A DNA stretch of 64,000 nucleotides from the NCBI RefSeq assembly GCF_009664085.1, contig NZ_CP039268.1:667501-731500 (forward strand), in the 5' to 3' direction. Origin of the DNA: Thermochromatium tepidum ATCC 43061 (GTDB lineage Bacteria; Pseudomonadota; Gammaproteobacteria; Chromatiales; Chromatiaceae). The notes under the pieces were generated by a model. The model made no database searches. It was not told where the DNA came from and worked only from the letters and a program-made list of their open reading frames with translations. A program made the position numbers and the translations under genes. This document shows, in pieces, positions 17,502-29,893 of the stretch (position 1 is the first letter of the stretch; the number at the start of each line of letters is the position of its first letter).

Positions 17502-20417
17502 TCATTGACCTCCTTGACCCAGGATCGCGGCATGGTAGCGGGCACGGCGGGCGCGGGCGTGGCGATGCAGCGCATAGACCAGCAGCAGCCCGCCGAGCGC
17601 CAGCAGATAATTGAGCGTCTCCCAGAAGAGGCGTGTCTCGCGTCCGATCGGATCGAGCAGACGTCCAAATTGACCCTGACTGCGCAGCGACAGCAACCCA
17701 GGATCCTCGAGCGACCAGTCGATGGCGTTCTGGATCAGTTCGAGCGGTTTGAGATAGCGGCTCTGGGTGGCCTCGTTGGCGAGACTGATGGCCGTGTTGC
17801 CGAGGAAGCTAGACGAGCCGATCAGGATCAGCCGCGCTGACTCAGGCGAGCTGTCGATGACACCGGAGACGACCGGTTGTTTCTGGGTTTGGCCCGCCGA
17901 GTCGGACTCGGATTCAGGTTTTGACTCCGGCTTGGACTTGGCTTCCGCCTCATCCTTGGTCAGGAGTGGCGAGGGCCGACCGGCGAACGCCGACTCGAAC
18001 CGCCCCTCGATGGCCACGGCCAGCAGCTTACGTCCACGATCCTCGCCCTTAGGGAAACCGAGGGCACCATGGGCCTCGAAGTCAGGCTGCATGTTCTCTG
18101 AATCACTCGTCCAGGCATCCTTGGAACTCTGGAGTAGAAGGGTGACCCGGCGCTTGGCGTTCTTGGTCGCGTCGAGTGTGATCGGCGATGACCAGTTAAG
18201 CGTGATCTGACCGAGACCGGCCGTGATCGGGCTGTCCTCGGCCAGACCTTCGCCCCGGATGTCGGGGAAATAGGGATAAGCGAGGGTCTGGATCTCCCGG
18301 ACCAGGAAGCCACCCAGGTTGCGTTGCACCGGGATCGGGAAGGGGGTGTTATGCGGATCGAGCACCAGGCGTGGCTCGAGGGTCAGGCCATGATGGGCGA
18401 GCCAGTCATTCAACCCAGTGTCGATCTTGCGCGCGCTGATGGCGCCTCCGCCCAGATCGATGTCGAAGCTCGAGGCCGCGAGGATCAGGGTCCCACCCTG
18501 CATCAGGAACTGGTCGATGGCGAAACGCTGTTTCTCGTCCAGCGACTCGGGTTTGATGACCAACAACAGATCGGCGTCCTGGGGCACCTGACCCGAGCTG
18601 AGATCGGTCTCACGCAGACTGAAGCTGTCCTGGAGCGTTTGGCGCAGCAGACCATAGTCGTCGCTCATACCGCCACCCATGCCAAAATCGGGTGCGGGCG
18701 TCGGGGCATAGAGCGCGACAGTGCGCAGCACGCCGGGGGCGAAGCGCTTGATCGCCGACTCGATCGAACGGTTCAGGTCTGCGCGGTCGAGCGACTCGGG
18801 CAAGGGTACAGGGACACGGCGAGCGCCATCCTCTAGCACCAGATAGAAGTAGAAGGGTGTGGGATTAAGCAGGCTGACCACCAACGGCTCGAATCCATAC
18901 TGCTCCCGGATCGTCTTGGCGAGTGTCCCATCACCGGCGGCCGGGTCCTGGATCTCAAAGTCAAACCGCCCGTTCGACTTGGACTTCAGCTCGGCCAGGA
19001 GCGACTCCAGATCGGAACGCAGACCGGGGAGTGGGTCGGGTAGTCTGTCCGGTGCCGAGACGAACGCCTTGAGCCTCAGCGGTTTGGACAGGTTGGCAAA
19101 CAGGTCGCCACCGCCCTGATAGCCCTGGAGCACCTTGCGGATGGTCCGAGTGATGTCGTATTCGGGGTGACGCAGACGCACATCGAGATCCATTTCGCCT
19201 CGGACCTTGACCTCGATCAGGTCCTGAAAGCCCAGGGTCTCATACTGGTCGCCGTACTTGACCAAGATGTCGAAATAGGAGTTGACCACGGCGGCCTGAT
19301 ACTTGGAGGCGGTCTGGAAGGCGACCGGACGGATGCCGTACTGCTCGCCGGCCTCGCGTTCAAGCTCGGGCGACTGCTGCGGGTCGAGGATCTCGACCCG
19401 GACCCGATCGCCGCCCGCCACCTGGTACTCCTCCAGCAGGTCGCGCAGCTGCGGGACCAGGGGCGCGAGCAGCGGATGGGTCTGGGCACTGAAATAGCCC
19501 CGGATCAACAGCGGCTCCTGGAGCTGGGACAGATAGGTCTGGGTCGCCTCGGACAGGCTATAGATCCGACCCTCGGTCAGATCGGCGCGCGCCCCGGTGA
19601 TGCCCTGGATCCAGAGATTGGCCGCGATCAGGTTGGCCACCGCCAGCCCGGTGACCAGGGTCCAGCGCCGGTGATGACGGGGATTGGCCCCAGGTTCGGC
19701 CCAGCGCAGGCGCTCGAGGCCATAGATGTTGAGCGCCAGGAAGGTACCGGTCAGGCTCAGATAGTAATAGAGGTCGCGGACATCGATGACACCGCGCGTG
19801 ATCGACTCGAAGCGCGCGCCAGTACCGAGTAGCCGCAAGAACTCGCCCCCGCTATGCCCGACCAGGCTGGTCAAGGCCGGCGAGCCGATGACATAGAAGG
19901 CCGCGCTGATGAGCGTTGCGCCGATCAGGGCCACGATCGGGTTGTCGGTGCGCGCCGAGACAAAGAGCCCGACCGCGACATAGGCCGCCGCCAGCAGCAA
20001 GGCCGCCAGATAGGCCCCGAGGACCGGGCCCCAATCGAGCGGTCCCAAGAGTGAGACCGTGATCGGCAGCGGCAGGGTCAGGCCCAGGGCCACCGCGACC
20101 AGGCCGAGTGCCGCCAGGAACTTGCCGAGCACCAGCTTGGGTGTGGCCACTGGGAGGGTCAGCAGATTCTCCAGGGTCCCGGCGCGCCGCTCCTCGCTCC
20201 ACATCCGCATGGTGAGCGCGGCGCACAGAAAGATCAGCAGGATCGGCATCCACTCGAACAGTGGACGCGCGTCGGCGATGTTGCGGGCGAAGAAGGCATC
20301 GACCCAGAAAAAGACGAACAGGGACACCGCCAAAAAGGTGCCGATGAAGATATAGGCCACCGGCGAACCGAAGAAGGCCGCCAACTCGCGGCGAGCGACG
20401 CGGACGATCTCAGCCAT
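17502..20417 (-). CDS. Fusion of ABC-2 permease (GldF-like) and GldG-like periplasmic protein
   Basis: 971 residues. Residues 1-245 form a six-helix ABC-2 permease (start MAEIVRVARRELAAFFGSPV; conserved MRMWSEERRAGTLENLLTLP). Then come a further membrane helix (about 257-278), a large periplasmic region resembling GldG (QEPLLIRGYFSAQTHPL, EYQVAGGDRVRVEILDPQQS) and an IFT/DUF4350-like domain (DADLLLVIKPESLDEKQRFA, GGTLILAASSFDID). A Ser/Glu/Lys-rich linker (about 837-855) and a last membrane helix near the C-terminus (LNYLLALGGLLLVYALHRHA) follow. In Bacteroidetes gldF and gldG are separate; here they are one chain. The start overlaps the ATPase gene by 8 bp. Substrate unknown. Confidence 0.9.
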   Translation of the reverse strand: MAEIVRVARRELAAFFGSPVAYIFIGTFLAVSLFVFFWVDAFFARNIADARPLFEWMPILLIFLCAALTMRMWSEERRAGTLENLLTLPVATPKLVLGKFLAALGLVAVALGLTLPLPITVSLLGPLDWGPVLGAYLAALLLAAAYVAVGLFVSARTDNPIVALIGATLISAAFYVIGSPALTSLVGHSGGEFLRLLGTGARFESITRGVIDVRDLYYYLSLTGTFLALNIYGLERLRWAEPGANPRHHRRWTLVTGLAVANLIAANLWIQGITGARADLTEGRIYSLSEATQTYLSQLQEPLLIRGYFSAQTHPLLAPLVPQLRDLLEEYQVAGGDRVRVEILDPQQSPELEREAGEQYGIRPVAFQTASKYQAAVVNSYFDILVKYGDQYETLGFQDLIEVKVRGEMDLDVRLRHPEYDITRTIRKVLQGYQGGGDLFANLSKPLRLKAFVSAPDRLPDPLPGLRSDLESLLAELKSKSNGRFDFEIQDPAAGDGTLAKTIREQYGFEPLVVSLLNPTPFYFYLVLEDGARRVPVPLPESLDRADLNRSIESAIKRFAPGVLRTVALYAPTPAPDFGMGGGMSDDYGLLRQTLQDSFSLRETDLSSGQVPQDADLLLVIKPESLDEKQRFAIDQFLMQGGTLILAASSFDIDLGGGAISARKIDTGLNDWLAHHGLTLEPRLVLDPHNTPFPIPVQRNLGGFLVREIQTLAYPYFPDIRGEGLAEDSPITAGLGQITLNWSSPITLDATKNAKRRVTLLLQSSKDAWTSDSENMQPDFEAHGALGFPKGEDRGRKLLAVAIEGRFESAFAGRPSPLLTKDEAEAKSKPESKPESESDSAGQTQKQPVVSGVIDSSPESARLILIGSSSFLGNTAISLANEATQSRYLKPLELIQNAIDWSLEDPGLLSLRSQGQFGRLLDPIGRETRLFWETLNYLLALGGLLLVYALHRHARARRARYHAAILGQGGQ

Positions 20418-21351
20418 GGGGTACCTCCATTCGTTCCAGGGTCACGGCGCCGAACAGCGCCTCCAGGTCTTGGCGTTCGGTCTCCAGGGCATACAGCGAC
20501 CAGCCGCGCTCACAGGCGGTGCGGGCAACCCTGGGCGCGAGCGCCGGGGCATCCTCGGTCTCGAGGGCAAAGCGCCGACGGACGCCATCCTTGGTTTCCA
20601 GCACGGTCACCGCACCGCAACCCTCCAGGGCCGAGAGCACCGGCAGCGCCTCGTCCGGCCCGCGATCCAGGGTCACCAGCAGCCGTGGTCGCCCACCGAT
20701 GGCATCGAGCCGGCTGTCGAGCGCCAACCGACCGCTGCGCATGATGAGGACCCGCCCGCACACCGCCTCGACCTCTTGGAGGATATGGGTCGAGATGATG
20801 AGCGTGGCCTCGCGCGCCAGCTCGCGCACCAGGGCGCGCATATGCTGGATCTGAGCCGGGTCGAGCCCATTGGTCGGCTCGTCGAGGATGAGGATGCGCG
20901 GTTCGTGCAGGATCGCCTGGGCCACGCCGAGGCGCTGCCGGTAGCCGCGCGACAGGGTACCGATGGTAGCGGTCGCCTTGGGGCCAAGCTCGGTGCGCTC
21001 GACGGCGCGGCGGATCGCCGCCGGGCGGCGCTCAATGGGAATCCCCAGGAGGGACGCCTGATAGTCCAGCGCATCGAGCACCGTCATCTCGGGATAGAGC
21101 GGACAGTTCTCGGGCAGATAGCCGATACGGCGCTGGGCCTCGCGGCGCTGCTCGGCGATGTCCAGTCCGTCGATCTGGATGCTCCCGGCGCTCGGTTCGA
21201 GATAGCCGGTCAACATCTTCATGATGGTGGTCTTGCCGGCGCCATTGTGGCCGAGCAGACCCACGATCTCACCCCTGTCGATGCTGAACGAGACGTCCTG
21301 GACCGCCTTGAGCGCGCCATAGTGACGGCTGAGTTGGCGAACCTCGATCAT
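20410..21351 (-). CDS. Gld-like ABC transporter ATP-binding protein
   Basis: 313 residues from the ATG at 21351 (MIEVRQLSRHYG); an upstream start at 21450 would add an unstructured Arg-rich leader. It has Walker A GHNGAGKT, a Q-loop (GYLPENCPLY), the signature LSRGYRQR (Arg in place of the usual second Gly, as in GldA-type proteins), Walker B ILILDEPT and the switch His (STHILQEVE). A C-terminal extension of about 90 residues follows. It is the first gene of the operon and should energise the fused permease. Overlap of its stop with the next start suggests coupled translation. Confidence 0.93.
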   Translation of the reverse strand: MIEVRQLSRHYGALKAVQDVSFSIDRGEIVGLLGHNGAGKTTIMKMLTGYLEPSAGSIQIDGLDIAEQRREAQRRIGYLPENCPLYPEMTVLDALDYQASLLGIPIERRPAAIRRAVERTELGPKATATIGTLSRGYRQRLGVAQAILHEPRILILDEPTNGLDPAQIQHMRALVRELAREATLIISTHILQEVEAVCGRVLIMRSGRLALDSRLDAIGGRPRLLVTLDRGPDEALPVLSALEGCGAVTVLETKDGVRRRFALETEDAPALAPRVARTACERGWSLYALETERQDLEALFGAVTLERMEVPHG

Positions 21352-21577
21352 TGAGTCTCTCCTGTCTCGATTGGTCGCGGTGTCTTGGAGGGTAGGGCGC
21401 AGTGGGTCCCTACGGGCGCGGATTTCAACCAAGCCGGTCGAAGCATGCAAGTGGGTGAGGGTGAATCATGCCCGGGAACAGTTCGGGTTTTCGATAAAAA
21501 ATCGAATCGAATTAAATAGATAAGATGAAAGGCACGCGCCTGGACCTCAGGTTAAACTTTGTTAAGCGCGCCTTAGC

Positions 21578-22564
21578 TCAAATCTCGACGAGTATTCGAC
21601 CATGCGTTCGACCGTTGAGCATTCGCTCGAAGATAGCCGGCAGACCTTCAAGCCGGGCCGTCTCGCTGAGCAGGGTGTCGAGGTCTGCCGGTCGCCAGTC
21701 GTCGGCCAGACGTTGCCACAGCTCGGTACGCAGCGGATTGGGGACATCCACCGAGTTGCAGCCGAGCAGACTCAGACCCCTGAGGATAAAAGGCATGACC
21801 GTGGTGTGGAGTTCGGATCCGCCGGCCAGACCGATGGCGGCGATGGTGCCGCCCGGGGCCGTGGTGCGGGTGACCTGGGCCAGGAGCTCACCGCCGACCG
21901 TATCGATGGCACCACCCCATTCGGCCTTCTCTAGCGGTCGGGTCGCGCCGGCCAGGGCTTCGCGTCCGATGACGCGCGAGGCACCCAATCCCTTCAGCCA
22001 GTCGTGCAGATCCGGCTTGCCCGAGAGTGCCACGACCTCGTAACCGAGCCGGGCGAGGATGGCCACCGCGATCGAGCCGACCCCACCGCTGGCGCCTGTC
22101 ACCAGGATCGGCCCCAGCTCGGGGCGCTGACCATTGAGCTGCATCCGATGGATGGCCAAGGCGACCGTGAACCCAGCCGTACCCAAAATCATCGCCGCCC
22201 GCGCATCGAGTCCTACCGGCATGGGGACCAACCAGTCACCGGGGACGCAGAGAGACTCGGCATAGCCACCGTCGTGGTCGACGCCCAGCCCCCAGCCGGT
22301 GACGATGACCGCCTCCCCGATTTGATAGTCCGGGTGTCGTGAGTCCTCGACCTCACCGGCCGCATCGATGCCGCCGACCAAGGGAAAGCGACGCAGGATC
22401 TTGCCGCGCCCGGTACCTGCGAGCGCATCCTTGTAATTGACGCTGGAATAGCGCACCCGGATCAGGACCTCGCCCGCTGTCGGCTGCGGCCTGGGTCGCG
22501 GCTCGATCCTGGTGCGCTGGCCCTGGTCAGCGTTGTGGATGCAGAAGGCTAAATACGGAGACAT
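21578..22564 (-). CDS. acuI: YhdH/AcuI-type NADPH-dependent acrylyl-CoA/quinone reductase
   Basis: 328 residues, a full-length medium-chain reductase without the structural zinc lobe. Family marks are RYSSVNYKDALAGTGRGKI, FPLVGGIDAAGEV, VIVTGWGLGVDHDGGYAE, the Rossmann GASGGVGSIA (about 155-164) and GLAGGSELHTTVMPFILRG. Members reduce acryloyl-CoA to propionyl-CoA, detoxifying acrylate from DMSP or 3-hydroxypropionate breakdown; others are assigned only as quinone oxidoreductases. The gene stands alone here and no DMSP genes are near, so the physiological substrate is uncertain and the symbol is tentative. Confidence 0.85.
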   Translation of the reverse strand: MSPYLAFCIHNADQGQRTRIEPRPRPQPTAGEVLIRVRYSSVNYKDALAGTGRGKILRRFPLVGGIDAAGEVEDSRHPDYQIGEAVIVTGWGLGVDHDGGYAESLCVPGDWLVPMPVGLDARAAMILGTAGFTVALAIHRMQLNGQRPELGPILVTGASGGVGSIAVAILARLGYEVVALSGKPDLHDWLKGLGASRVIGREALAGATRPLEKAEWGGAIDTVGGELLAQVTRTTAPGGTIAAIGLAGGSELHTTVMPFILRGLSLLGCNSVDVPNPLRTELWQRLADDWRPADLDTLLSETARLEGLPAIFERMLNGRTHGRILVEI

Positions 22565-22879
22565 TGCATGGACCTAGACAGATGTTGATGCATGCGTTCA
22601 GCAGTTTGGCTTTGGTCGAAGTCCCGCCGCCCGATGTATTCCACGCAGACGGCCTTGTCCAACCTCGCGGAGGTCTGTTTGATCTGTGTGAGCCGATTGG
22701 GTGCGTGAAGATGTCACATTTCGATCACGTTTCAGTGCCCGCTCGATGGCAGACGGCGGGGCAGGGCATCCGGAGACGGACGCACCGAGAGATAGGTGAC
22801 TGAGCGCTTAGGCGGGATGAAAATGTCGGGATATACCCTGCCTTGGTCGATTCGACTACACTAGTCCAGGGTGTTACTT

Positions 22880-22908
22880 TTGCAATGACTTTACACAGTT
22901 CCTTAAAT
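22880..22908 (+). promoter_or_regulatory. Candidate sigma-70 promoter of the TerD cluster
   Basis: TTGCAA (22880-22885), a 17-nt spacer and TTAAAT (22903-22908), each 4 of 6 to consensus, end 29 nt before the terD start. The local sequence is AT-rich against a GC-rich background. The rest of 22565-22879 holds no gene I can support. Confidence 0.4.
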
Positions 22909-22937
22909 TCAATGCACCACAACACGAGGAGCCTCCA

Positions 22938-23516
22938 ATGGCCATCAGTTTGCAAAAAGGCGGTAACGTCAGCCTGACCAAGACCGATCCTGGTCTGACC
23001 AATGTGTTGGTCGGACTGGGCTGGGACGCGCGCTCCACCGATGGCGCACCCTTCGATCTCGACTCCAGTGTGTTCTTGGTCGGCGATGACGGCAAGGTCC
23101 TGTCGGATCGTCACTTCGTCTTCTACAACCAGAAGACTTCACCCGACGGCGCCGTGATCCACGCAGGCGACAACACCACGGGTGCCGGCGAGGGCGACGA
23201 CGAGACCATCACCATCAATCTGCCGGGCGTCGAGGCAGGCGTGAAGCGTGTGGTCTTTGCCGTCACCATCCATGAGGCCGAGAGCCGCAAACAGAACTTC
23301 GGCATGGTGCGCAACGCCTTCATGCGCGTGCTGAACAAAGACAGCAACACCGAGCTGGCCCGTTTCGACCTCTCCGAGGACTACTCGACCGAGACGGCCA
23401 TGATCTTCGGTGAGATCTACCGCAACGGTGAAGAGTGGAAGTTCAAGGCCGTCGGCCAGGGCTTCGCTGGCGGTCTGGCGGCGCTCGCTAAGGACCACGG
23501 GGTCAACATCGGCTGA
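22938..23516 (+). CDS. terD: TerD family calcium-binding stress protein
   Basis: 192 residues, full family length. Typical signatures are [21 protein letters not shown], the calcium-binding segments [15 protein letters not shown] and [15 protein letters not shown], and the C-terminal [15 protein letters not shown]. TerD/TerZ/TerE-type proteins are cytosolic Ca2+-binding beta-sandwich proteins linked to tellurite, phage and stress resistance in a membrane-associated complex with TerC. There is a strong GAGGAG ribosome site. It is the first gene of TerD-AIM24-TerD; terA, terB and terC are not in the window. Confidence 0.95.
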   Translation: MAISLQKGGNVSLTKTDPGLTNVLVGLGWDARSTDGAPFDLDSSVFLVGDDGKVLSDRHFVFYNQKTSPDGAVIHAGDNTTGAGEGDDETITINLPGVEAGVKRVVFAVTIHEAESRKQNFGMVRNAFMRVLNKDSNTELARFDLSEDYSTETAMIFGEIYRNGEEWKFKAVGQGFAGGLAALAKDHGVNIG

Positions 23517-23616
23517 TCCCAAGCAGCCAGCTTCCGGCGATCGGTTTCCAGCAACAGCGCTGGTTGCCGATTGCCAGACGCCTCATTCGCTTTCATCCGC
23601 TCGGGGAGGCCAAGCC

Positions 23617-24303
23617 ATGCCAACCTTCACGGTCACTGGTGAGATCGATCCGTTTCTGCATGTGAGTCTGAGCAAGGGTGAGCGGATCTTCTGCGAGTCT
23701 GGCGCCATGGTCATGATGGAAGAGCCGCTGCAAGTGAAGGGCCAGATGCGAGGCGGCCTCGGGCGTGCACTGCTGCGGCGTCTGGCCAACGACGAGTCAT
23801 TCTTCCAACAGGAGATCGAGGCGGTCGGCGGCGACGGCGACTGCCTGCTCGCACCGACCATGCCCGGAGCGATCGAACTGCTCGACGTCACCCCAGGTTC
23901 GTCCTACACGCTCTCCGACAGTAGTTTTCTGGCCGCCGAGGCCGGAGTGCACATCAATCCGAGGCTTAATACAATTGGTGGTGGTTTGTTTGGTGGCACC
24001 GGCGGTTTCGTGATCATGGAGGCAGTTGGGCAGGGCAAGCTGGCCGTGTCGGGTTTCGGGTCGGTCTTCACCCTGGAGGTCACGCGCGGGCGCGATGTCG
24101 TCATCGACAACAATCATGCAGTGGCCTGGTCGTCGAGTCTGCTCTACGAGGTCGGGATGCCGCGCACGGGTGGCGGCTTCTTCGGCTCGATCGTCAACTC
24201 GGTGACCTCTGGCGAAGGGCTGGTGATCCGGTTTCGCGGCGAGGGCAAGGTCGTCGTCTGCTCGCGCAACAAGTCTATCTTCCGGCCCCAGCAAGGACAA
24301 TGA
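23617..24303 (+). CDS. AIM24 / TIGR00266 family protein
   Basis: 228 residues from the ATG at 23617, with GGGGAGG just upstream. The fold is a beta-rich trimeric barrel family recognised from the blocks GEIDPFLHVSLSKGERIFCE, SGAMVMMEEPLQVKGQMRGG, ESFFQQEIEA, PGAIELLDV, GVGLE-type SFLAAEAGVHINPR and GFVIMEAVGQGKLAVSGFGS. No signal peptide or catalytic motif. The family is often found with TerD proteins and its yeast namesake is mitochondrial, but no molecular activity is established. Located 100 nt after the first terD and 89 nt before the second, same strand. Confidence 0.9.
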   Translation: MPTFTVTGEIDPFLHVSLSKGERIFCESGAMVMMEEPLQVKGQMRGGLGRALLRRLANDESFFQQEIEAVGGDGDCLLAPTMPGAIELLDVTPGSSYTLSDSSFLAAEAGVHINPRLNTIGGGLFGGTGGFVIMEAVGQGKLAVSGFGSVFTLEVTRGRDVVIDNNHAVAWSSSLLYEVGMPRTGGGFFGSIVNSVTSGEGLVIRFRGEGKVVVCSRNKSIFRPQQGQ

Positions 24304-24392
24304 CCACGTGCTGATTTCAAGCCGTTTCAGTCATTACCTAAATCACTCAATCCTGCCGCGCCAGACGCGGTTCATCACCAGGAGTCACCATC

Positions 24393-24989
24393 ATGGGCAT
24401 CAGTCTTCAGAAAGGTCAAAAGATATCGCTTGAGAAAGAAGCCGGAAGCAGTCTGACCCGCATCATCATGGGGCTGGGTTGGGATGCTGCTCAGTCCGGC
24501 AAGGGTGGTTTTCTGGGCGGTCTGTTCGGCGGTGGGGGAAACGACAGCATCGACCTCGATGCATCGTGTCTGCTGTTCGACGATTTGGGCAATCTAGTCG
24601 ACACGGTATGGTTTCGTCAGCTCACCAGCCGCGACGGCAGCATCCATCACACAGGTGACAACCGCACCGGCGAGGGCGAGGGCGACGACGAGCAGATCAA
24701 AGTCGATCTCACGGCGGTTCCGGCCAACGTCAAGAGCCTGGTATTCACGGTCAACAACTACACAGGTCAGGATTTCTCCCAGGTGGCCAACGCCTATTGC
24801 CGCATCCTCAATGGTGTCAACAACACTGAGATCGCCCGCTATGATCTGAGCTGCCAGGGCAACCACTCAGCCATGATCATGGCCAAGGTCTATCGCCACA
24901 ACGGCGAGTGGAAGATGCATGCCATCGGCGAGGTCGGTCAGGGGAGAACCTTCGAGGAGCTTTTGCCGCAGATCAAGCCGCATCTTTGA
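24393..24989 (+). CDS. TerD family protein with glycine-rich insert
   Basis: 198 residues; clear AGGAG ribosome site. It shares the TerD pattern with the gene at 22938: MGISLQKGQKISLEKE, GLGWDAAQ, a calcium segment NDSIDLDASCLLFDDLGN, TGDNRTGEGEGDDEQI and the end HNGEWKMHAIGEVGQG. Between the first strand and the calcium segment it carries a Gly/Phe insert (KGGFLGGLFGGGG) absent from the first copy. This form resembles the TerZ/TerX-like paralogues. The two TerD copies are clearly different in sequence, so duplication is old. Confidence 0.94.
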   Translation: MGISLQKGQKISLEKEAGSSLTRIIMGLGWDAAQSGKGGFLGGLFGGGGNDSIDLDASCLLFDDLGNLVDTVWFRQLTSRDGSIHHTGDNRTGEGEGDDEQIKVDLTAVPANVKSLVFTVNNYTGQDFSQVANAYCRILNGVNNTEIARYDLSCQGNHSAMIMAKVYRHNGEWKMHAIGEVGQGRTFEELLPQIKPHL

Positions 24990-25075
24990 CTGTTCCATTA
25001 GATTCAGGCTCATAGCTCAACAAAGCTGAGGCCCCGCTTCCATGATGCTGATTTCACGCGCGCCATTTCCTCGAT

Positions 25076-25147
25076 CGCGAGGGTGTAAAATCACCGGCTG
25101 AGGTCGGACCTAAGTTTAGGCAGGGCACCCTCGCGGATGTTCGCGAG
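25076..25147 (+). repeat. Overlapping, mutually exclusive hairpins
   Basis: CGCGAGGGTG (25076-25085) is the exact complement of CACCCTCGCG (25126-25135). The last part of that second strand, CTCGCG (25130-25135), is also complementary to CGCGAG (25142-25147) over a 6-nt loop. The middle strand can thus pair either way. Inside the long loop lies a small palindrome CCTAAGTTTAGG. Confidence 0.6.
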
Positions 25148-25209
25148 TCGGGCATGGTGCCGGGCGAGCCGGATCGCCGCCGTTTTGCGGCGGGCTAAGC
25201 CCTTCTTCC

Positions 25210-25233
25210 GGCGCGACAGACGGCGCGACAGAC
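25210..25233. repeat. Perfect tandem duplication of a 12-mer
   Basis: GGCGCGACAGAC occurs twice head to tail with no mismatch. Confidence 0.85.
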
Positions 25234-25396
25234 TCCGGGACAAGCGCCGCGGCAAGACAGCAGCGCCCGCTGTGGCTTGGGGTCGGCTCCCTTTTCTCCT
25301 GAAAGACAGCCTTGCCCACCTTAAAAGACGCCGATCAACCCGGCCCTCAAAAAGGGCTGAATCGCGCCCAAAGGCGCCCCTCCACCCACACCTCCC

Positions 25397-25420
25397 GTCG
25401 GAGCGGCTTTAGCCGCGATT
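25397..25420 (-). repeat. Dispersed palindromic repeat, third core copy
   Basis: On the minus strand this reads AATCGCGGCTAAAGCCGCTC followed by CGAC, the same core as in the repeats at 36494 and 37014. The core holds the inverted arms GCGGCT and AGCCGC. Confidence 0.75.
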
Positions 25421-25750
25421 GGGGCGGTTGAGGCAGGGATGGGTGCCACGATCGCGCCTGGAGGCGCTCCTGCCCTCATCGCGCCTTACGGCGCCCCTAC
25501 AAACCCGCCGACCCGCTTTGCCGAGATCCACCTTGACAGGGCCAGGGCTTGAAAGCGTTCTAGCGTTCACGCCTTACCCGGAAGACCGCTTGCAGCGTGG
25601 TGCAGCCTTTTGACCCGATGGTCTTGATGGGCCACCTTCAAAGGTTGCCGTTCTGGAGCTCTAGCCAGGATAGCCATCCGTGACCAATCTAGTGCAATAT
25701 CCTGATGGAATCATACTATTTTGCCCTACCTGGATCCTAGATAGAGATAG

Positions 25751-29889
<4,139 letters not shown>

Positions 29890-29893
<4 letters not shown>

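Larger units (their letters stand above)
24990..25750. other. Non-coding, structured and repeat-rich stretch
   Basis: About 760 nt without a gene I can support. The open frames here code for Arg- and Pro-rich runs typical of random GC-rich DNA. The stretch holds interlocking CGCGAG hairpins (25076-25147), a GC hairpin CGCCGC/GCGGCG (25175-25192), a 12-bp tandem duplication (25210-25233), a copy of the AATCGCGGCTAAAGCC repeat (25397-25420) and several near-copies of GGCGCCCCT. The last 70 nt turn AT-richer, as expected for the promoter of the kinase at 25751. Confidence 0.6.

Noticed and set aside
25137-25412. 91-codon Arg-rich open frame
   Set aside because: Composition reflects GC-rich repeats, no ribosome site, and it crosses hairpins and the tandem duplication.
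24990-25750. tRNA, riboswitch or CRISPR in the largest non-coding gap
   Set aside because: No T-loop consensus, no regularly spaced repeats and no match to a riboswitch core I know; only hairpins and short repeats.
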